Assembly: GCA_023251075.1 (NCBI GenBank)
Contig: JAHEZM010000033.1
Coordinates: 1-33,060 of the forward strand
Length of the DNA stretch: 33,060 nt
From: Flavobacteriales bacterium
Lineage (GTDB): Bacteria; Bacteroidota; Bacteroidia; Flavobacteriales_C; GCA-002722245
Reading direction: 5' to 3'
Shown here: positions 1 to 8,582 of the stretch, piece by piece
How positions within the stretch are numbered: position 1 is the first letter of the stretch
Layout of the letters: each line of letters begins with the position of its first letter
Position numbers and translations under genes: made by a program
Notes under the pieces: generated by a model
Database searches by the model: none
The model's input: the letters and a program-made list of their open reading frames with translations, nothing else
What the model was told of the DNA's origin: nothing

Positions 1-1187
1 CAGCACCAACACCAGTAATTACGGCAGTGAGTGATTTATGTCAGAATGCGGGATCAAAATCTTTTGCAGCCACCCCAACAGGAGGAACATGGAAATTGGA
101 TGGAGATGGAAACAATGGCAGCTTTAATCCAGGTAATTTAGCAGCAGGTAATCATACCGTGAAATATTATGTAACGGATGGAAATTCATGTACCGATAGC
201 ACGAGTGATGTTTTTGAGGTGTTTGATACTCTACAGGTAAACATCGACAATCAGGCGTATTGTGCAGGCGGATCTTACACTTACAATTTACCCAACAATT
301 GGTTAAGTTATGTTTGGAATGGAGTGGCGGGAAGTAACAGTTATACTATCTCAGGAGGAACTTTAGCAGTGAATGTGGTTACTACTGATATTAATGGTTG
401 TACCACTCAGGATTTTGCAGTAGTTACAGAAAATAACATCCCTCTTCCGGATTTAGGAGCGGACAAAAAAATATGTTTTGGGGAAAGTGTGCACTTAGAT
501 CCAGGCACTAACAGCAACTTAAATTATTCTTGGTCGCCAGGAAGTGAAACAACCTCTACTATCAATGTGAACGAGAGCAATCAATATATTGTGGTTGTAG
601 AAGATAACATTGGGTGTTCAGAAAAAGATACCGTTAACATTACTGTGAATGCATTGCCGGAAATCTCATTAGGAAGTGATACTAGCATTTGTGATAATGG
701 TTATGACAGAATTTATTTACATGCTAATTATTCTGGTGAAATGGAATTATTATGGAGCACAAATACCAACAAGAACAAAGACTCTGTAAGAATTGGCTAC
801 TCTGGAATTTATTGGGTGCAGGCTACCGACTCTAATTCATGTGTAAGTAGAGATTACATTAATGTGTTACCTGTTTGTCCTGATATACAATTAATTTTCC
901 CTGATGTAATTACGCCAAATGGAGATGGGTTTAACGATGTTTTTGTTCCAATGGGAATTGGGGAACAAAACTTTGAACAAGCAGTAGCCAATCTTAAACA
1001 TATTAGTTTCAGTGTGTTTGATCGTTGGGGAGTAAAAGTATATGAGTCGCAAAATGTATTGCCTTATTGGAATGGAAAAATGCTCGGACAAGAGTTGCCT
1101 TCAGGAACTTATTTCTGGATTGTAAGTTATTTGAATAGTGCTGACAGGGCTTATGAACAAACAGGAAATGTGACCTTGATTAAATAG
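1..1187 (+). CDS. Large surface protein, 3' end, with T9SS type B (CHU_C) sorting domain
   Basis: The frame is open to the left edge (codons from base 3), so this is the C-terminal part of a longer protein. The visible part is rich in Gly, Asn, Ser and Thr. It holds several beta-sandwich or Ig-like stretches with paired cysteines and repeated motifs such as LGADKKICFGESVHLDPG and LGSDTSICDNG, typical of giant adhesin-like proteins of Bacteroidetes. The last 90 or so residues match the gliding-motility-associated C-terminal domain: VITPNGDGFNDVF, then VFDRWG, then a short strand ending in NVTLIK. In this family that domain directs export by T9SS and attachment to the cell surface. The stop lies two bases from the stop of the convergent lipoprotein gene, with no terminator visible between. 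The overall role (adhesion or gliding) is inferred from the type only. Confidence 0.88.
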   Translation, partial: APTPVITAVSDLCQNAGSKSFAATPTGGTWKLDGDGNNGSFNPGNLAAGNHTVKYYVTDGNSCTDSTSDVFEVFDTLQVNIDNQAYCAGGSYTYNLPNNWLSYVWNGVAGSNSYTISGGTLAVNVVTTDINGCTTQDFAVVTENNIPLPDLGADKKICFGESVHLDPGTNSNLNYSWSPGSETTSTINVNESNQYIVVVEDNIGCSEKDTVNITVNALPEISLGSDTSICDNGYDRIYLHANYSGEMELLWSTNTNKNKDSVRIGYSGIYWVQATDSNSCVSRDYINVLPVCPDIQLIFPDVITPNGDGFNDVFVPMGIGEQNFEQAVANLKHISFSVFDRWGVKVYESQNVLPYWNGKMLGQELPSGTYFWIVSYLNSADRAYEQTGNVTLIK

Positions 1188-1189
1188 GT

Positions 1190-1495
1190 TTAATTGTTTT
1201 CCTTTTCTAATTTATCGCAGGTTTTGCAATAAAATATTCTCACAAAAGGTTTTGGAAATGCAGGTAATACGCATCCCATATCCATCTCATGTTTGGAATG
1301 TGGATACTTATAATCTGTTATGTATGGTTGTAGTCCATATTGTGCTTTAACGGTTGTTTTGTGCATTTTTTCATGGTGTAATTCGCAAGTGTTTTCTGAA
1401 TTGTTTCTGGTTAAATTTTTCACCAAACATGAGCTCAAATAAAAAGAGAATAGCAGTAATCCTACTATTCTCTTTATTTCTTTTGATCGATACAT
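1190..1495 (-). CDS. Small Cys/His-rich lipoprotein, coupled to secA
   Basis: 101 residues from the ATG at 1495. A longer reading from 1564 lies inside secA and would hide the signal peptide, so the shorter start was chosen. Residues 1-23 form a lipoprotein signal: a charged start, the core IVGLLLFSFYL, and the lipobox LSSC with Cys23 as the lipidated residue. The mature part has Cys37, His40, His41, Cys75 and a CxxC pair (Cys90, Cys93), a pattern that suggests metal binding. The order C-x-x-H-H ... YGLQP ... GC ... C-x-x-C resembles a widespread uncharacterised Bacteroidetes family. The ATG is one base past the secA stop, so it is probably co-transcribed and translationally coupled with secA. 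Its function is unknown, and any link with protein export is a guess from position. Confidence 0.72.
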   Translation of the reverse strand: MYRSKEIKRIVGLLLFSFYLSSCLVKNLTRNNSENTCELHHEKMHKTTVKAQYGLQPYITDYKYPHSKHEMDMGCVLPAFPKPFVRIFYCKTCDKLEKENN

Positions 1496-1496
1496 C

Positions 1497-4400
1497 TTAT
1501 GCTGTTTCCATACTTCCATGACACTGCTTATATTTTTTGCCGCTACCACAAGGACAAGGATCATTTCTTCCCACTTTAGGTTCTGCTTTCACAGGTTCTT
1601 GTTTGCGATTTTGCGGTGTAGCCGTTCTGCCTTCCATTTGATCGGCATCGTTGTGCACCGTTTTCATATTTTTATCGGGAGCTTCCACTTTCGCTGCCTC
1701 TCGCATCGGAGCTTGATTTTGATTTTGCATTATTTCCGCCTTAAAGAGGAAAGAACCAATTTCATAATTCATTTTGTCTACCATTGCCTTGAACAAATTG
1801 AAAGACTCAAATTTGTAAATCAATAAGGGATCTTTTTGTTCGATAGATGCATTTTGAACATTACCACGCAAGTCATCCATTTCTCTTAAATGTTCTCTCC
1901 ACGCGTCATCAATATTGAATAGAACGATACTTTTTTCAAAAGCATTTCCAATTTCTTTTCCTTCCGTTTCGTAAGCCAATTTTAAATTCACTCCAATTTG
2001 AAAAACATGCTCTCCATCTTTGGTAAACGGAATAGCAATGTTGTTGAATTGCTGACCTTGAGTTTCGTAAACATTTTTAATTACAGGCCAAGCTTGTGCG
2101 CGAAGTCTTTCTTTTCTATCGGCATAAGTTTTAGTAACCAAATCGGCCAATTTCAAATAAATGGTTTCTGGTGTAACAGTTTTAAATTCATCTGCTTGAA
2201 AAGGAACTTCAATAGCAAATACTTTCAAAATTTCTAAGCGGAAACCTTCATAATCTCTACTTACAGAGTAAGCATTAATTACACTTTCCAAAGTATCTAA
2301 AATCAAATTAGAAACATCTACACTCAATCTTTCGCCATACAAAGCATTTCTTCTTTTCTTATAAATTACTTCACGTTGAGCGTTCATCACGTTATCGTAT
2401 TCCAACAAACGTTTACGAACACCGAAGTTGTTTTCTTCTACTTTTTTCTGAGCTCGTTCAATAGAAGTGGTGATCATTCCGGCTTGAATTACTTCCCCTT
2501 CTTTGTAGCCCATTTTGTCCATGATACGCGCAATTCTATCAGAACCAAAACGACGCATCAATTGATCTTCCAGCGATACAAAAAATTGTGAAGTTCCTGG
2601 ATCACCCTGGCGACCGGCACGACCACGTAACTGGCGATCGACGCGACGAGAATCGTGACGTTCGGTACCTACGATAGCTAAACCACCGGCATCACGAACT
2701 TCTTTCGACAATTTAATGTCGGTACCACGACCCGCCATATTGGTAGCAATGGTAACCATAGCCGATTGTCCGGCTTCACGAACAATTTGTGCTTCTTGTT
2801 GGTGGCGCTTAGCATTTAATACGTTGTGTTTAATACCACGCATTTGCAGCATTCTACTTAGCAATTCAGAAATTTCTACAGAAGTTGTACCCACTAAAAC
2901 CGGTCGGCCAGCTTTTGAAATTTCAGCAATTTCTTCAATTACTGCATTGTATTTTTCACGTTGAGTTTTATACACTTTATCCTCCATGTCCTTACGTGAA
3001 ATTGGCCTGTTCGTAGGAATGGTGGTAACATCTAATTTGTAAATATCCCATAACTCTGCCGCTTCAGTTTCCGCAGTACCCGTCATACCCGAAAGCTTAT
3101 GGTACATTCTAAAGTAATTCTGCAAAGTAACGGTAGCGTGTGTTTGTGTAGTAGCTTCAATTTTTACATTTTCTTTTGCCTCTACTGCCTGGTGTAATCC
3201 GTCGCTCCATCTTCTTCCATCCATAATACGACCGGTTTGCTCATCCACAATTTTTACTTCATTGTCGATTACCACATACTCTACATCTTTTTCAAAAAGA
3301 GTGTAAGCTTTTAGCAATTGATTCATGGTGTGAATACGATCGGCTTTGATAGCGTATTCTTTTATCAAGTCATCTTTTTTTGCAATTTTTTCTTTGTCGC
3401 TTAAAGGTGAATTTTCAATTTTTGCCACTTCACCACCTATATCGGTTAGTACAAAAAAATCACGATCAGAAACATATTGAGCCAGGTGATCAATTCCTTT
3501 TTCGGTAAGCTCAATAGAGTTGTTTTTTTCATCAATTACAAAGAACAATTCTGCATCGGCAACACGCATTTGTTTGCCCTGTTCTTGCATATGGAAATTT
3601 TCAGTTTTTTGTAGTTGTTGTTTAATTCCCGATTCAGAAAGGAATTTAATTAATGCTTTGTTTTTAGGTAAACCACGATGCGATCTTAAGAGCGCAACAC
3701 CACCTTCCTCTTTATTTCCTTCTGCTAATAATTTCTTTGCATCGGCTAAAGCTTTGGTAACATAAACTTTTTGAGCTGCAACAATTTTTTCAACGTAAGG
3801 TTTAAGATCGTTGAATTGAAGATTTTGTTTTTGTTTGGTCGGACCAGAAATAATCAACGGAGTTCTCGCTTCATCAATCAATACAGAATCCACCTCATCC
3901 ACAATGGCATAATGATGTTTTCCTTGAACGAGTTGATCGATATTTACCGACATGTTATCTCTCAAATAATCGAACCCAAATTCACTGGTTGTACCATAAG
4001 TAATATCTGCTCTATAAGCTTTTTTTCTTCCTTCAGAATGGGGTTCGTATTTGTCGATACAGTCGATAGTTAATCCGTGAAATTCAAACAATGGCGCCAT
4101 CCATTCGCTATCTCTTTTTGCTAAGTAATCATTCACGGTAACTAAGTGAACACCTTTACCTGCCAATGCATTTAAGTACACCGGAAGGGTAGCCACTAGG
4201 GTTTTCCCTTCACCGGTAGCCATCTCAGAAATTTTACCTTGATGCAAGTTGATACCACCAATCAATTGTACATCGTAGTGCACCATATCCCATTTAATTT
4301 CGTTGCCACCGGCATTCCACGAATTAAAATAAATGGCTTTGTCTTCTTCAATTTCAACATTGTCTTTTTTGGTAGCAATTTCGCGGTCGAAATCATTGGC

Positions 4401-4802
4401 ACTCACTTCCAGTTCTTCATTCTCTGTAAATCTTCTTGCAGTTTCTTTAACTACTGCAAAAGCTTCAGGAAGAATTTCGAGCAAAGCGGCTTCAATTTTT
4501 TCATCTAATTTTTTGGTGAGTGCATCAATCTTTTCGTAGGTGGCAGTTTTTTCCTGAATAGAAAGATTGATATCGTTTGATTTTGCTTTAAGATCTTTTA
4601 TTTGATTTTCTTCTTCTTGAATTTGATCGGCCACTCTTTTTTTGAGTTCTGGAGTTTTGGCTCTCAGTTGGTCGTTGGTAAGAGAAGATAACTTTGCGTA
4701 TTCTGCTTTGGTTTTTTCTACAAGGGGCATTATCGCTTTAATATCTCGGTCGGATTTCTTTCCAAAGATTCCGGTAACTAGCTTTTCTATCGCTTTAATC
4801 AT
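1497..4802 (-). CDS. secA: Preprotein translocase ATPase SecA
   Basis: SecA is the motor ATPase that pushes unfolded preproteins through SecYEG at the inner membrane. This copy has 1,101 residues, longer than the E. coli protein (901) but usual for Bacteroidetes. Walker A (GEGKT, residues 197-201) and the DEVD box (302-305) are intact. The second helicase half carries [20 protein letters not shown] and the arginine-finger segment [14 protein letters not shown]. Residues 50-110 are an extra charged helical stretch near the N-terminus. The C-terminus ends in a zinc-binding SEC-C motif with Cys1083, Cys1085, Cys1094 and His1095, which in other species binds SecB or phospholipid. A TTG-N17-TAAATTTG promoter lies just upstream. 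The gene is followed at once by a small lipoprotein gene. Confidence 0.98.
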   Translation of the reverse strand: MIKAIEKLVTGIFGKKSDRDIKAIMPLVEKTKAEYAKLSSLTNDQLRAKTPELKKRVADQIQEEENQIKDLKAKSNDINLSIQEKTATYEKIDALTKKLDEKIEAALLEILPEAFAVVKETARRFTENEELEVSANDFDREIATKKDNVEIEEDKAIYFNSWNAGGNEIKWDMVHYDVQLIGGINLHQGKISEMATGEGKTLVATLPVYLNALAGKGVHLVTVNDYLAKRDSEWMAPLFEFHGLTIDCIDKYEPHSEGRKKAYRADITYGTTSEFGFDYLRDNMSVNIDQLVQGKHHYAIVDEVDSVLIDEARTPLIISGPTKQKQNLQFNDLKPYVEKIVAAQKVYVTKALADAKKLLAEGNKEEGGVALLRSHRGLPKNKALIKFLSESGIKQQLQKTENFHMQEQGKQMRVADAELFFVIDEKNNSIELTEKGIDHLAQYVSDRDFFVLTDIGGEVAKIENSPLSDKEKIAKKDDLIKEYAIKADRIHTMNQLLKAYTLFEKDVEYVVIDNEVKIVDEQTGRIMDGRRWSDGLHQAVEAKENVKIEATTQTHATVTLQNYFRMYHKLSGMTGTAETEAAELWDIYKLDVTTIPTNRPISRKDMEDKVYKTQREKYNAVIEEIAEISKAGRPVLVGTTSVEISELLSRMLQMRGIKHNVLNAKRHQQEAQIVREAGQSAMVTIATNMAGRGTDIKLSKEVRDAGGLAIVGTERHDSRRVDRQLRGRAGRQGDPGTSQFFVSLEDQLMRRFGSDRIARIMDKMGYKEGEVIQAGMITTSIERAQKKVEENNFGVRKRLLEYDNVMNAQREVIYKKRRNALYGERLSVDVSNLILDTLESVINAYSVSRDYEGFRLEILKVFAIEVPFQADEFKTVTPETIYLKLADLVTKTYADRKERLRAQAWPVIKNVYETQGQQFNNIAIPFTKDGEHVFQIGVNLKLAYETEGKEIGNAFEKSIVLFNIDDAWREHLREMDDLRGNVQNASIEQKDPLLIYKFESFNLFKAMVDKMNYEIGSFLFKAEIMQNQNQAPMREAAKVEAPDKNMKTVHNDADQMEGRTATPQNRKQEPVKAEPKVGRNDPCPCGSGKKYKQCHGSMETA

Positions 4803-4824
4803 TGAACATTTTTTTAAGAGGTTT

Positions 4825-4852
4825 CAAATTTACTCTAATTCACTCAATTCAA
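4825..4852 (-). promoter_or_regulatory. Putative secA promoter, Bacteroidetes type
   Basis: On the minus strand a TTG (4850-4852) is followed after 17 bases by TAAATTTG (4825-4832). The latter is an exact fit to the TAnnTTTG -7 element of Bacteroidetes. It ends 22 bases before the secA ATG, giving a short leader. No Shine-Dalgarno sequence is seen, as is usual in this phylum. Confidence 0.6.
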
Positions 4853-4937
4853 AAATTAAACCGCGAAGAGTTTTGCGACTTTATGTCTTAAATAATTTGA
4901 AATGTAATAAGGAGGTGAGTCAGAAAGGCAGGGGAAA

Positions 4938-4964
4938 AGAAAAAAGCCCCGAAATTCGAGGCTT
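4938..4964 (-). terminator. Rho-independent terminator after the DUF2795 gene
   Basis: The arms AAGCC-CGA (4944-4952) and TCG-GGCTT (4956-4964) pair over nine positions with one C-A mismatch. On the minus strand the hairpin is followed by TTTTTTCTTTT. It begins seven bases past the stop of the DUF2795 gene and separates that gene from secA. Confidence 0.85.
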
Positions 4965-4970
4965 CAAAAT

Positions 4971-5192
4971 TTAATATTCATCTTCATTAAAGAGAAAGTC
5001 ATCTTTGGTAGGGTAATCAGGCCAAATTTCTTCAATCGATTCATATGGTTCACCCTCATCTTCAATTTCCTGAAGATTTTCAATCACTTCCATCGGAGCA
5101 CCTGAGCGTTGAGCATAGTCAATCAACTCATCTTTGGTGGCAGGCCAAGGTGCATCTGTTAAATAAGAGGCCAATTCGAGTGTCCAGTACAT
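4971..5192 (-). CDS. DUF2795 domain protein, 73 residues
   Basis: A very acidic small protein of 73 residues. The motifs WTLELASYL, APWPATKDELIDYA, RSGAP and EIWPDYPTKDDF match the DUF2795 family as it occurs, nearly unchanged, across Bacteroidetes. The family has no known enzymatic function. It is cytoplasmic by appearance, with no signal or membrane segment. It is a single-gene unit: a strong promoter lies 37 bases upstream and a hairpin terminator directly downstream. That fits a constitutively and well expressed gene. Confidence 0.88.
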   Translation of the reverse strand: MYWTLELASYLTDAPWPATKDELIDYAQRSGAPMEVIENLQEIEDEGEPYESIEEIWPDYPTKDDFLFNEDEY

Positions 5193-5229
5193 AGTATATT
5201 GTGTTTTTTAACGTCTTTGATTCTTAACG

Positions 5230-5259
5230 CAAAAATAGATTTTTTGTTTACACTGCAAA
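5230..5259 (-). promoter_or_regulatory. Strong Bacteroidetes-type promoter for the DUF2795 gene
   Basis: Minus strand: TTTG (5256-5259), 18 bases, then TATTTTTG (5230-5237). Both elements fit the TTTG / TAnnTTTG consensus exactly. This is the best promoter in the window and lies 37 bases before the ATG at 5192. Confidence 0.7.
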
Positions 5260-5333
5260 GAAAAAAAAATTAAAAATAGGAATTACCAGTAAATACAGCA
5301 TTTTCAGAAGAAGTGAAATAGAAAAAAGAGTAA

Positions 5334-5885
5334 TTATCTTTTGAAAGGAATCCAGGCTTGTTCTTTTACTTTGTTATCGAAGCCGGTTTTTCTGGCTAAA
5401 ACAAAAAGATAATCTGATAAGCGGTTGAGTAATTTGATGATGTGGGGGTGCAAATCACTTTCAAGCGACATCGTTACAATTCTTCTCTCTGTTCTTCTGC
5501 ATACGGCTCTGCATACATGAAGATGGGAAAGAGTAATGTTTCCCCCCGGAAGAATAAAATGTTTTTGTTCGGGCATGGGCTCATTCATTTGATCAATGGC
5601 CTTTTCTAAATCGGCCACTAAATTTTCGTTGAAATCAGGTAACAACAATCCACTTTTTTTAACATCGGTAGCCAAATGAGCACCAATGGTAAAAAGTTCT
5701 GTTTGAATATCGATGATGAATGTTTGTTGGTGGGGATGAATTTCCAAGGAGCGAATCAACCCTAGATAAGAGTTAAGTTCATCAATAGTCCCATAGGCTT
5801 CCAAACGAAGATCACTTTTAGAAATTCTTCTACCGCCATACAAGCCAGTTTCTCCTTGATCTCCCGTTTTAGTATAAATTTTCAT
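5334..5885 (-). CDS. ATP:cob(I)alamin adenosyltransferase, PduO/MMAB type
   Basis: This enzyme transfers the adenosyl group of ATP to cob(I)alamin to make coenzyme B12, for enzymes such as methylmalonyl-CoA mutase. At 183 residues it has the usual length of the single-domain PduO/MMAB form. The N-terminal ATP-binding loop is TKTGDQGETGL (residues 5-15) followed by GGRR. The segment CRAVCRRTERRIV (125-137) carries the conserved arginines and glutamate of the active site, and ILPGGN (111-116) is also family-typical. No other B12 gene is adjacent. The start is supported by an unusually good GGAGG about nine bases upstream of the ATG. Gene names in this family vary (pduO, cobO-like, mmaB), so none is assigned. 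Confidence 0.93.
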   Translation of the reverse strand: MKIYTKTGDQGETGLYGGRRISKSDLRLEAYGTIDELNSYLGLIRSLEIHPHQQTFIIDIQTELFTIGAHLATDVKKSGLLLPDFNENLVADLEKAIDQMNEPMPEQKHFILPGGNITLSHLHVCRAVCRRTERRIVTMSLESDLHPHIIKLLNRLSDYLFVLARKTGFDNKVKEQAWIPFKR

Positions 5886-5894
5886 TGTGTTAAT

Positions 5895-5899
5895 CCTCC
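5895..5899 (-). promoter_or_regulatory. Strong Shine-Dalgarno (GGAGG) before the adenosyltransferase gene
   Basis: On the minus strand GGAGG lies about nine bases before the ATG at 5885. No other start in this window has so clear a Shine-Dalgarno sequence, which is notable because Bacteroidetes mostly start translation without one. Confidence 0.5.
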
Positions 5900-5966
5900 A
5901 AACTAAATGTAGGAAATAGTTTTTTAAAAAAAGAAGAAGTGGATAAAAACTAGAAAAAATAGGGAT

Positions 5967-6752
5967 CTAATATTTTAGTATAAAATGCTCTTTCACTTGT
6001 CCTTTTTTAAAGAACACCAAGCCAACAAAAAAGAGGTCTATACTCACACTTACATTTACATTTTCTTTTATTTCCTTCCATGCTTTTTCCATTCCATCAC
6101 TCCAATGAATATCATCGAAAATGATAATGGTGTTTTCGTGAATGTAAGGTAAACTTTGTTGAAAATAGCGAAGCGTAGGTTCGTATTGATGATTACCATC
6201 TATAAACAGGAAGTCGATTCTTCCTATCTTTTCCAACACAGAAGGAAAAGTATCATCGAAATTTCCTACCGTAATTTTAATGTTGTGGAGTTGTTGAGAA
6301 TTGAAAACCTTTTGCGCCATTTTCGCTGTTTCCGGACAACCTTCCAGTGTTTGCACATTTGCATTTTTGTTGGCAGAAGCGAGGTAGGAGGTGGATAGTC
6401 CGAGTGAAGTTCCTAATTCTACAATATTTTGTGCTTGGGTTTCTTCAATAATTCTGAAAAAGAGTTTTCCGAATTTTTCAGGTTTAGCAGCATTTTTTGC
6501 GATGGTGCTTATTTTTTTCTTTTTGCCATTATTGAACATCGATCCGGCACCAAAATCGGTGATGGTTATTTCGTCCTGATTTTTTAATAATGCTTGACGA
6601 ACTTTTGCAATGGAATCGAAAGGATAGAAATGTTTATCGGAGAGAATGATATCAGAGTAAAATTTGAATACAAACGGAGAATGAATACTGTAGCGTGTTT
6701 TAGCAACAATGAGGTAGCGAAGATATTTGAAAATTAATTTGATTAAATGCAC
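5967..6752 (-). CDS. Class I SAM-dependent methyltransferase
   Basis: 261 residues with a Rossmann-type methyltransferase core. Motif I is IVELGTSLGLST (110-121), followed by an acidic strand end (TLEG) and the post-I segment RIDFLFIDGNHQYEPTLRYF. The arrangement resembles O-methyltransferase-like proteins. The N-terminal part with AKTRYSIHSPFVF (17-29) is typical of a Bacteroidetes subfamily of unknown substrate. The start is a GTG at 6752. No ATG lies in frame before residue 72, and the conserved N-terminal motif requires the long form. A perfect -7 element ends only four bases upstream. The next gene, the adenosyltransferase, starts 81 bases downstream on the same strand. The substrate cannot be told. 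Confidence 0.85.
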   Translation of the reverse strand: MHLIKLIFKYLRYLIVAKTRYSIHSPFVFKFYSDIILSDKHFYPFDSIAKVRQALLKNQDEITITDFGAGSMFNNGKKKKISTIAKNAAKPEKFGKLFFRIIEETQAQNIVELGTSLGLSTSYLASANKNANVQTLEGCPETAKMAQKVFNSQQLHNIKITVGNFDDTFPSVLEKIGRIDFLFIDGNHQYEPTLRYFQQSLPYIHENTIIIFDDIHWSDGMEKAWKEIKENVNVSVSIDLFFVGLVFFKKGQVKEHFILKY

Positions 6753-6756
6753 GATT

Positions 6757-6764
6757 CAAACATA
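6757..6764 (-). promoter_or_regulatory. Putative -7 element next to the methyltransferase start
   Basis: Minus-strand TATGTTTG fits TAnnTTTG exactly and ends four bases before the GTG start, so the transcript would have almost no leader. No TTG is found at the usual distance upstream, so this is less certain than the other promoters. Confidence 0.4.
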
Positions 6765-6782
6765 CATCATTTTGCTGAATTG

Positions 6783-6846
6783 AAAAAAGCTGCCCCGGAG
6801 GGAAGAGTGAGAGTGAGATAGAGAGTGAAGGGGCGGGGCAGCTTTT
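6783..6846 (-). terminator. Hairpin terminator after the gldM homologue
   Basis: A perfect 13-base-pair stem (6785-6797 with 6834-6846), GC-rich in its upper part, followed on the minus strand by six T. The loop is unusually large at 36 bases and almost purely purine on the plus strand, pyrimidine on the minus. The stem begins eight bases past the gldM stop. Confidence 0.85.
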
Positions 6847-6853
6847 GAGGTAG

Positions 6854-8452
6854 TTAGTTTATAATATAGGAACCTTCTTTTTTATAGGAAATTCCATCAG
6901 CGCCTTTTGAGCTTATTATTAGGTAAATATTTTCTCCTCTTCTTAAGTTTCTAATTCTGTCTTTCTGTGCGTTTGTGAAAACTCCATTCGGTACTTCACC
7001 CAATTGTAAAATTCCATTGCTGGTGTTAATTTCCAGTTTACAGGCAACCACATTAGCTTTAGCAGTGAGAGGAAAATCTGGAGAGTAAGTAGCTGTAACT
7101 TTTCCCACAGCAACGATAACATCTTTGTTGATTTTTGATCCTAATGATTTTCCTCCTATCGATATTTCTGGTTCAGGTAATTTTTTGATCATCCAATTGT
7201 AGGATCCCATGGTTTGCCACTGGCCAGGATTGATTTCTGCTTGCACTACCACATCTGTTTTTCCTGTGGAGTTAGGAACAAATACAAACTTGCCATCTCC
7301 TTTTTTATCGATTTTACATTTGCTGTTTGAAACGCGTACTTTACTGCTAGAAATTCCCGGAACAGAAATCGAAATTTCGTTTTCCAATCCCATGTACATG
7401 ATATTTAATTTATCGGAAGAAACCACTGCCGATGGTTGCGCCACTAAAAATTTATTCTCAAAAGGATAGGTTAAAAATTCACCTTTTCTTTTTGGATTAG
7501 GGTGAGGTATTCTCACCAAGCCTTTCCAGGAGTGTTCCCCTACTGTATTTTCAAATCGTTTGTAGTTTCCGAATCCGTCGCTTACATCTAAAGTATCTAC
7601 GCGGGAAAGCCACTTGATTTCTCCTTTTGAAGCAAACAATTGTTCATCATATTCACCCACCAAAATCACTGGTTTTTGAGTGGTATCTGATGCCGCCAAA
7701 AAGATTTGCGCTTTGTATTCCTCACCCTTTAACACGTAACTGCTTTGCGCTATGGTTGCGGCTTGTATTTTGTTTACTTTGTAATTGTTGATACCCAACT
7801 CTTCGAACAAATAATTTACTGTAATAGATTCCGCATTTCTAATGTAAGATTGTAAATTACTTAGATTCGCAGTTACTGCCGCCAGAGGTAAGTGCTCTGA
7901 TATTCCTGCTTCCCAGCTCATTTTATTGTCTTCATAATCTTTAAATTCTTCGGTGGCCAAAAGAGCATTGATGCTTTGAACGATGGCTTGGTCTTTTTTG
8001 TCGATGCAGCCCGTCATCAATGCTTTCAACTTCATCATTCTTTCTTTCAACTCTTTTCCGTTTTCTTTTACCATAAAATATTCTGCTCCAATATCCTGAT
8101 TGTCTTTGGCCAGTGGAATTCCATTTTCGTCAACACCACCGGTGTTATCCACTAACCATTTTTTGTGCGTTTCAATCAATTGAAATACTGCTTGTGCTTC
8201 TTTTTGAATATTGATTGCTTTTTGGTTAGTGGCTTTGGCAGCTTCTGAGTTGAAAGAAGCGGCTTCACTTATTTTGTTGTAAACGGGCTGAACATTTTGT
8301 TTGAAATTGCTGGCGGTAAGATCGATTCCGCTTTCTAATTTTAAGAAAGCATCCAATAAATCTTTGCTGGCGTTCATGGCCAACATGGCCAAAAGTACGA
8401 GATACATAATGCCAATCATTTGTTGGCGCGGACTGAGTTTTTCTGCTGACAT
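6854..8452 (-). CDS. gldM: GldM/PorM-family T9SS motor-shaft protein (orphan copy)
   Basis: GldM, with GldL, forms the inner-membrane motor complex that powers the type IX secretion system and gliding. It spans the periplasm to the PorK/N (GldK/N) ring. This protein has 532 residues, close to the family's usual 510-530. The N-terminus KLSPRQQMIGIMYLVLLAMLAMN shows the signature: a conserved SPRQxM block, then a single membrane helix (about 13-29). The rest is periplasmic: a helical D1 region to about residue 220, then beta-rich domains with the expected spacing. Unlike standard loci (gldK-gldL-gldM-gldN) no partner gene is next to it. Upstream is a divergent gene, downstream a strong terminator. 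It may be a paralogue working with a complex encoded elsewhere, or the sole copy moved away. The family call is firm; which role it serves is not. Confidence 0.9.
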   Translation of the reverse strand: MSAEKLSPRQQMIGIMYLVLLAMLAMNASKDLLDAFLKLESGIDLTASNFKQNVQPVYNKISEAASFNSEAAKATNQKAINIQKEAQAVFQLIETHKKWLVDNTGGVDENGIPLAKDNQDIGAEYFMVKENGKELKERMMKLKALMTGCIDKKDQAIVQSINALLATEEFKDYEDNKMSWEAGISEHLPLAAVTANLSNLQSYIRNAESITVNYLFEELGINNYKVNKIQAATIAQSSYVLKGEEYKAQIFLAASDTTQKPVILVGEYDEQLFASKGEIKWLSRVDTLDVSDGFGNYKRFENTVGEHSWKGLVRIPHPNPKRKGEFLTYPFENKFLVAQPSAVVSSDKLNIMYMGLENEISISVPGISSSKVRVSNSKCKIDKKGDGKFVFVPNSTGKTDVVVQAEINPGQWQTMGSYNWMIKKLPEPEISIGGKSLGSKINKDVIVAVGKVTATYSPDFPLTAKANVVACKLEINTSNGILQLGEVPNGVFTNAQKDRIRNLRRGENIYLIISSKGADGISYKKEGSYIIN

Positions 8453-8546
8453 ACTACAAGGGTTTTAAGTGGTTCACAGTTTTTGTTTCGTTTCATAGCT
8501 GATGAAATCCGAAACTAGAATGCAGGATTTTTTCATTGGTTACAGG

Positions 8547-8578
8547 TTGTAGCGAAATATTATAAAAACATATATTTG
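8547..8578 (+). promoter_or_regulatory. Putative promoter for the lipoprotein gene at 8583
   Basis: TTG (8547-8549), 21 bases, then TATATTTG (8571-8578), an exact TAnnTTTG match. The ATG at 8583 follows after four bases, so transcription would start at or within the start codon, giving a leaderless message. Confidence 0.45.
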
Positions 8579-8582
8579 TTTT

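Noticed and set aside
4909-4919. AAGGAGGTGAG on the plus strand, a perfect match to the Shine-Dalgarno complement
   Set aside because: No real gene follows; the only frame after it is about 20 codons and crosses the terminator of the minus-strand gene.
1518-4974. Several plus-strand open frames within secA
   Set aside because: They are opposite-strand shadows of a well-supported gene, with no known motifs and low-complexity composition.
5886-5966. Cobalamin riboswitch before the adenosyltransferase gene
   Set aside because: The gap is only 81 bases, AT-rich, with no B12-box-like or stem-rich structure.
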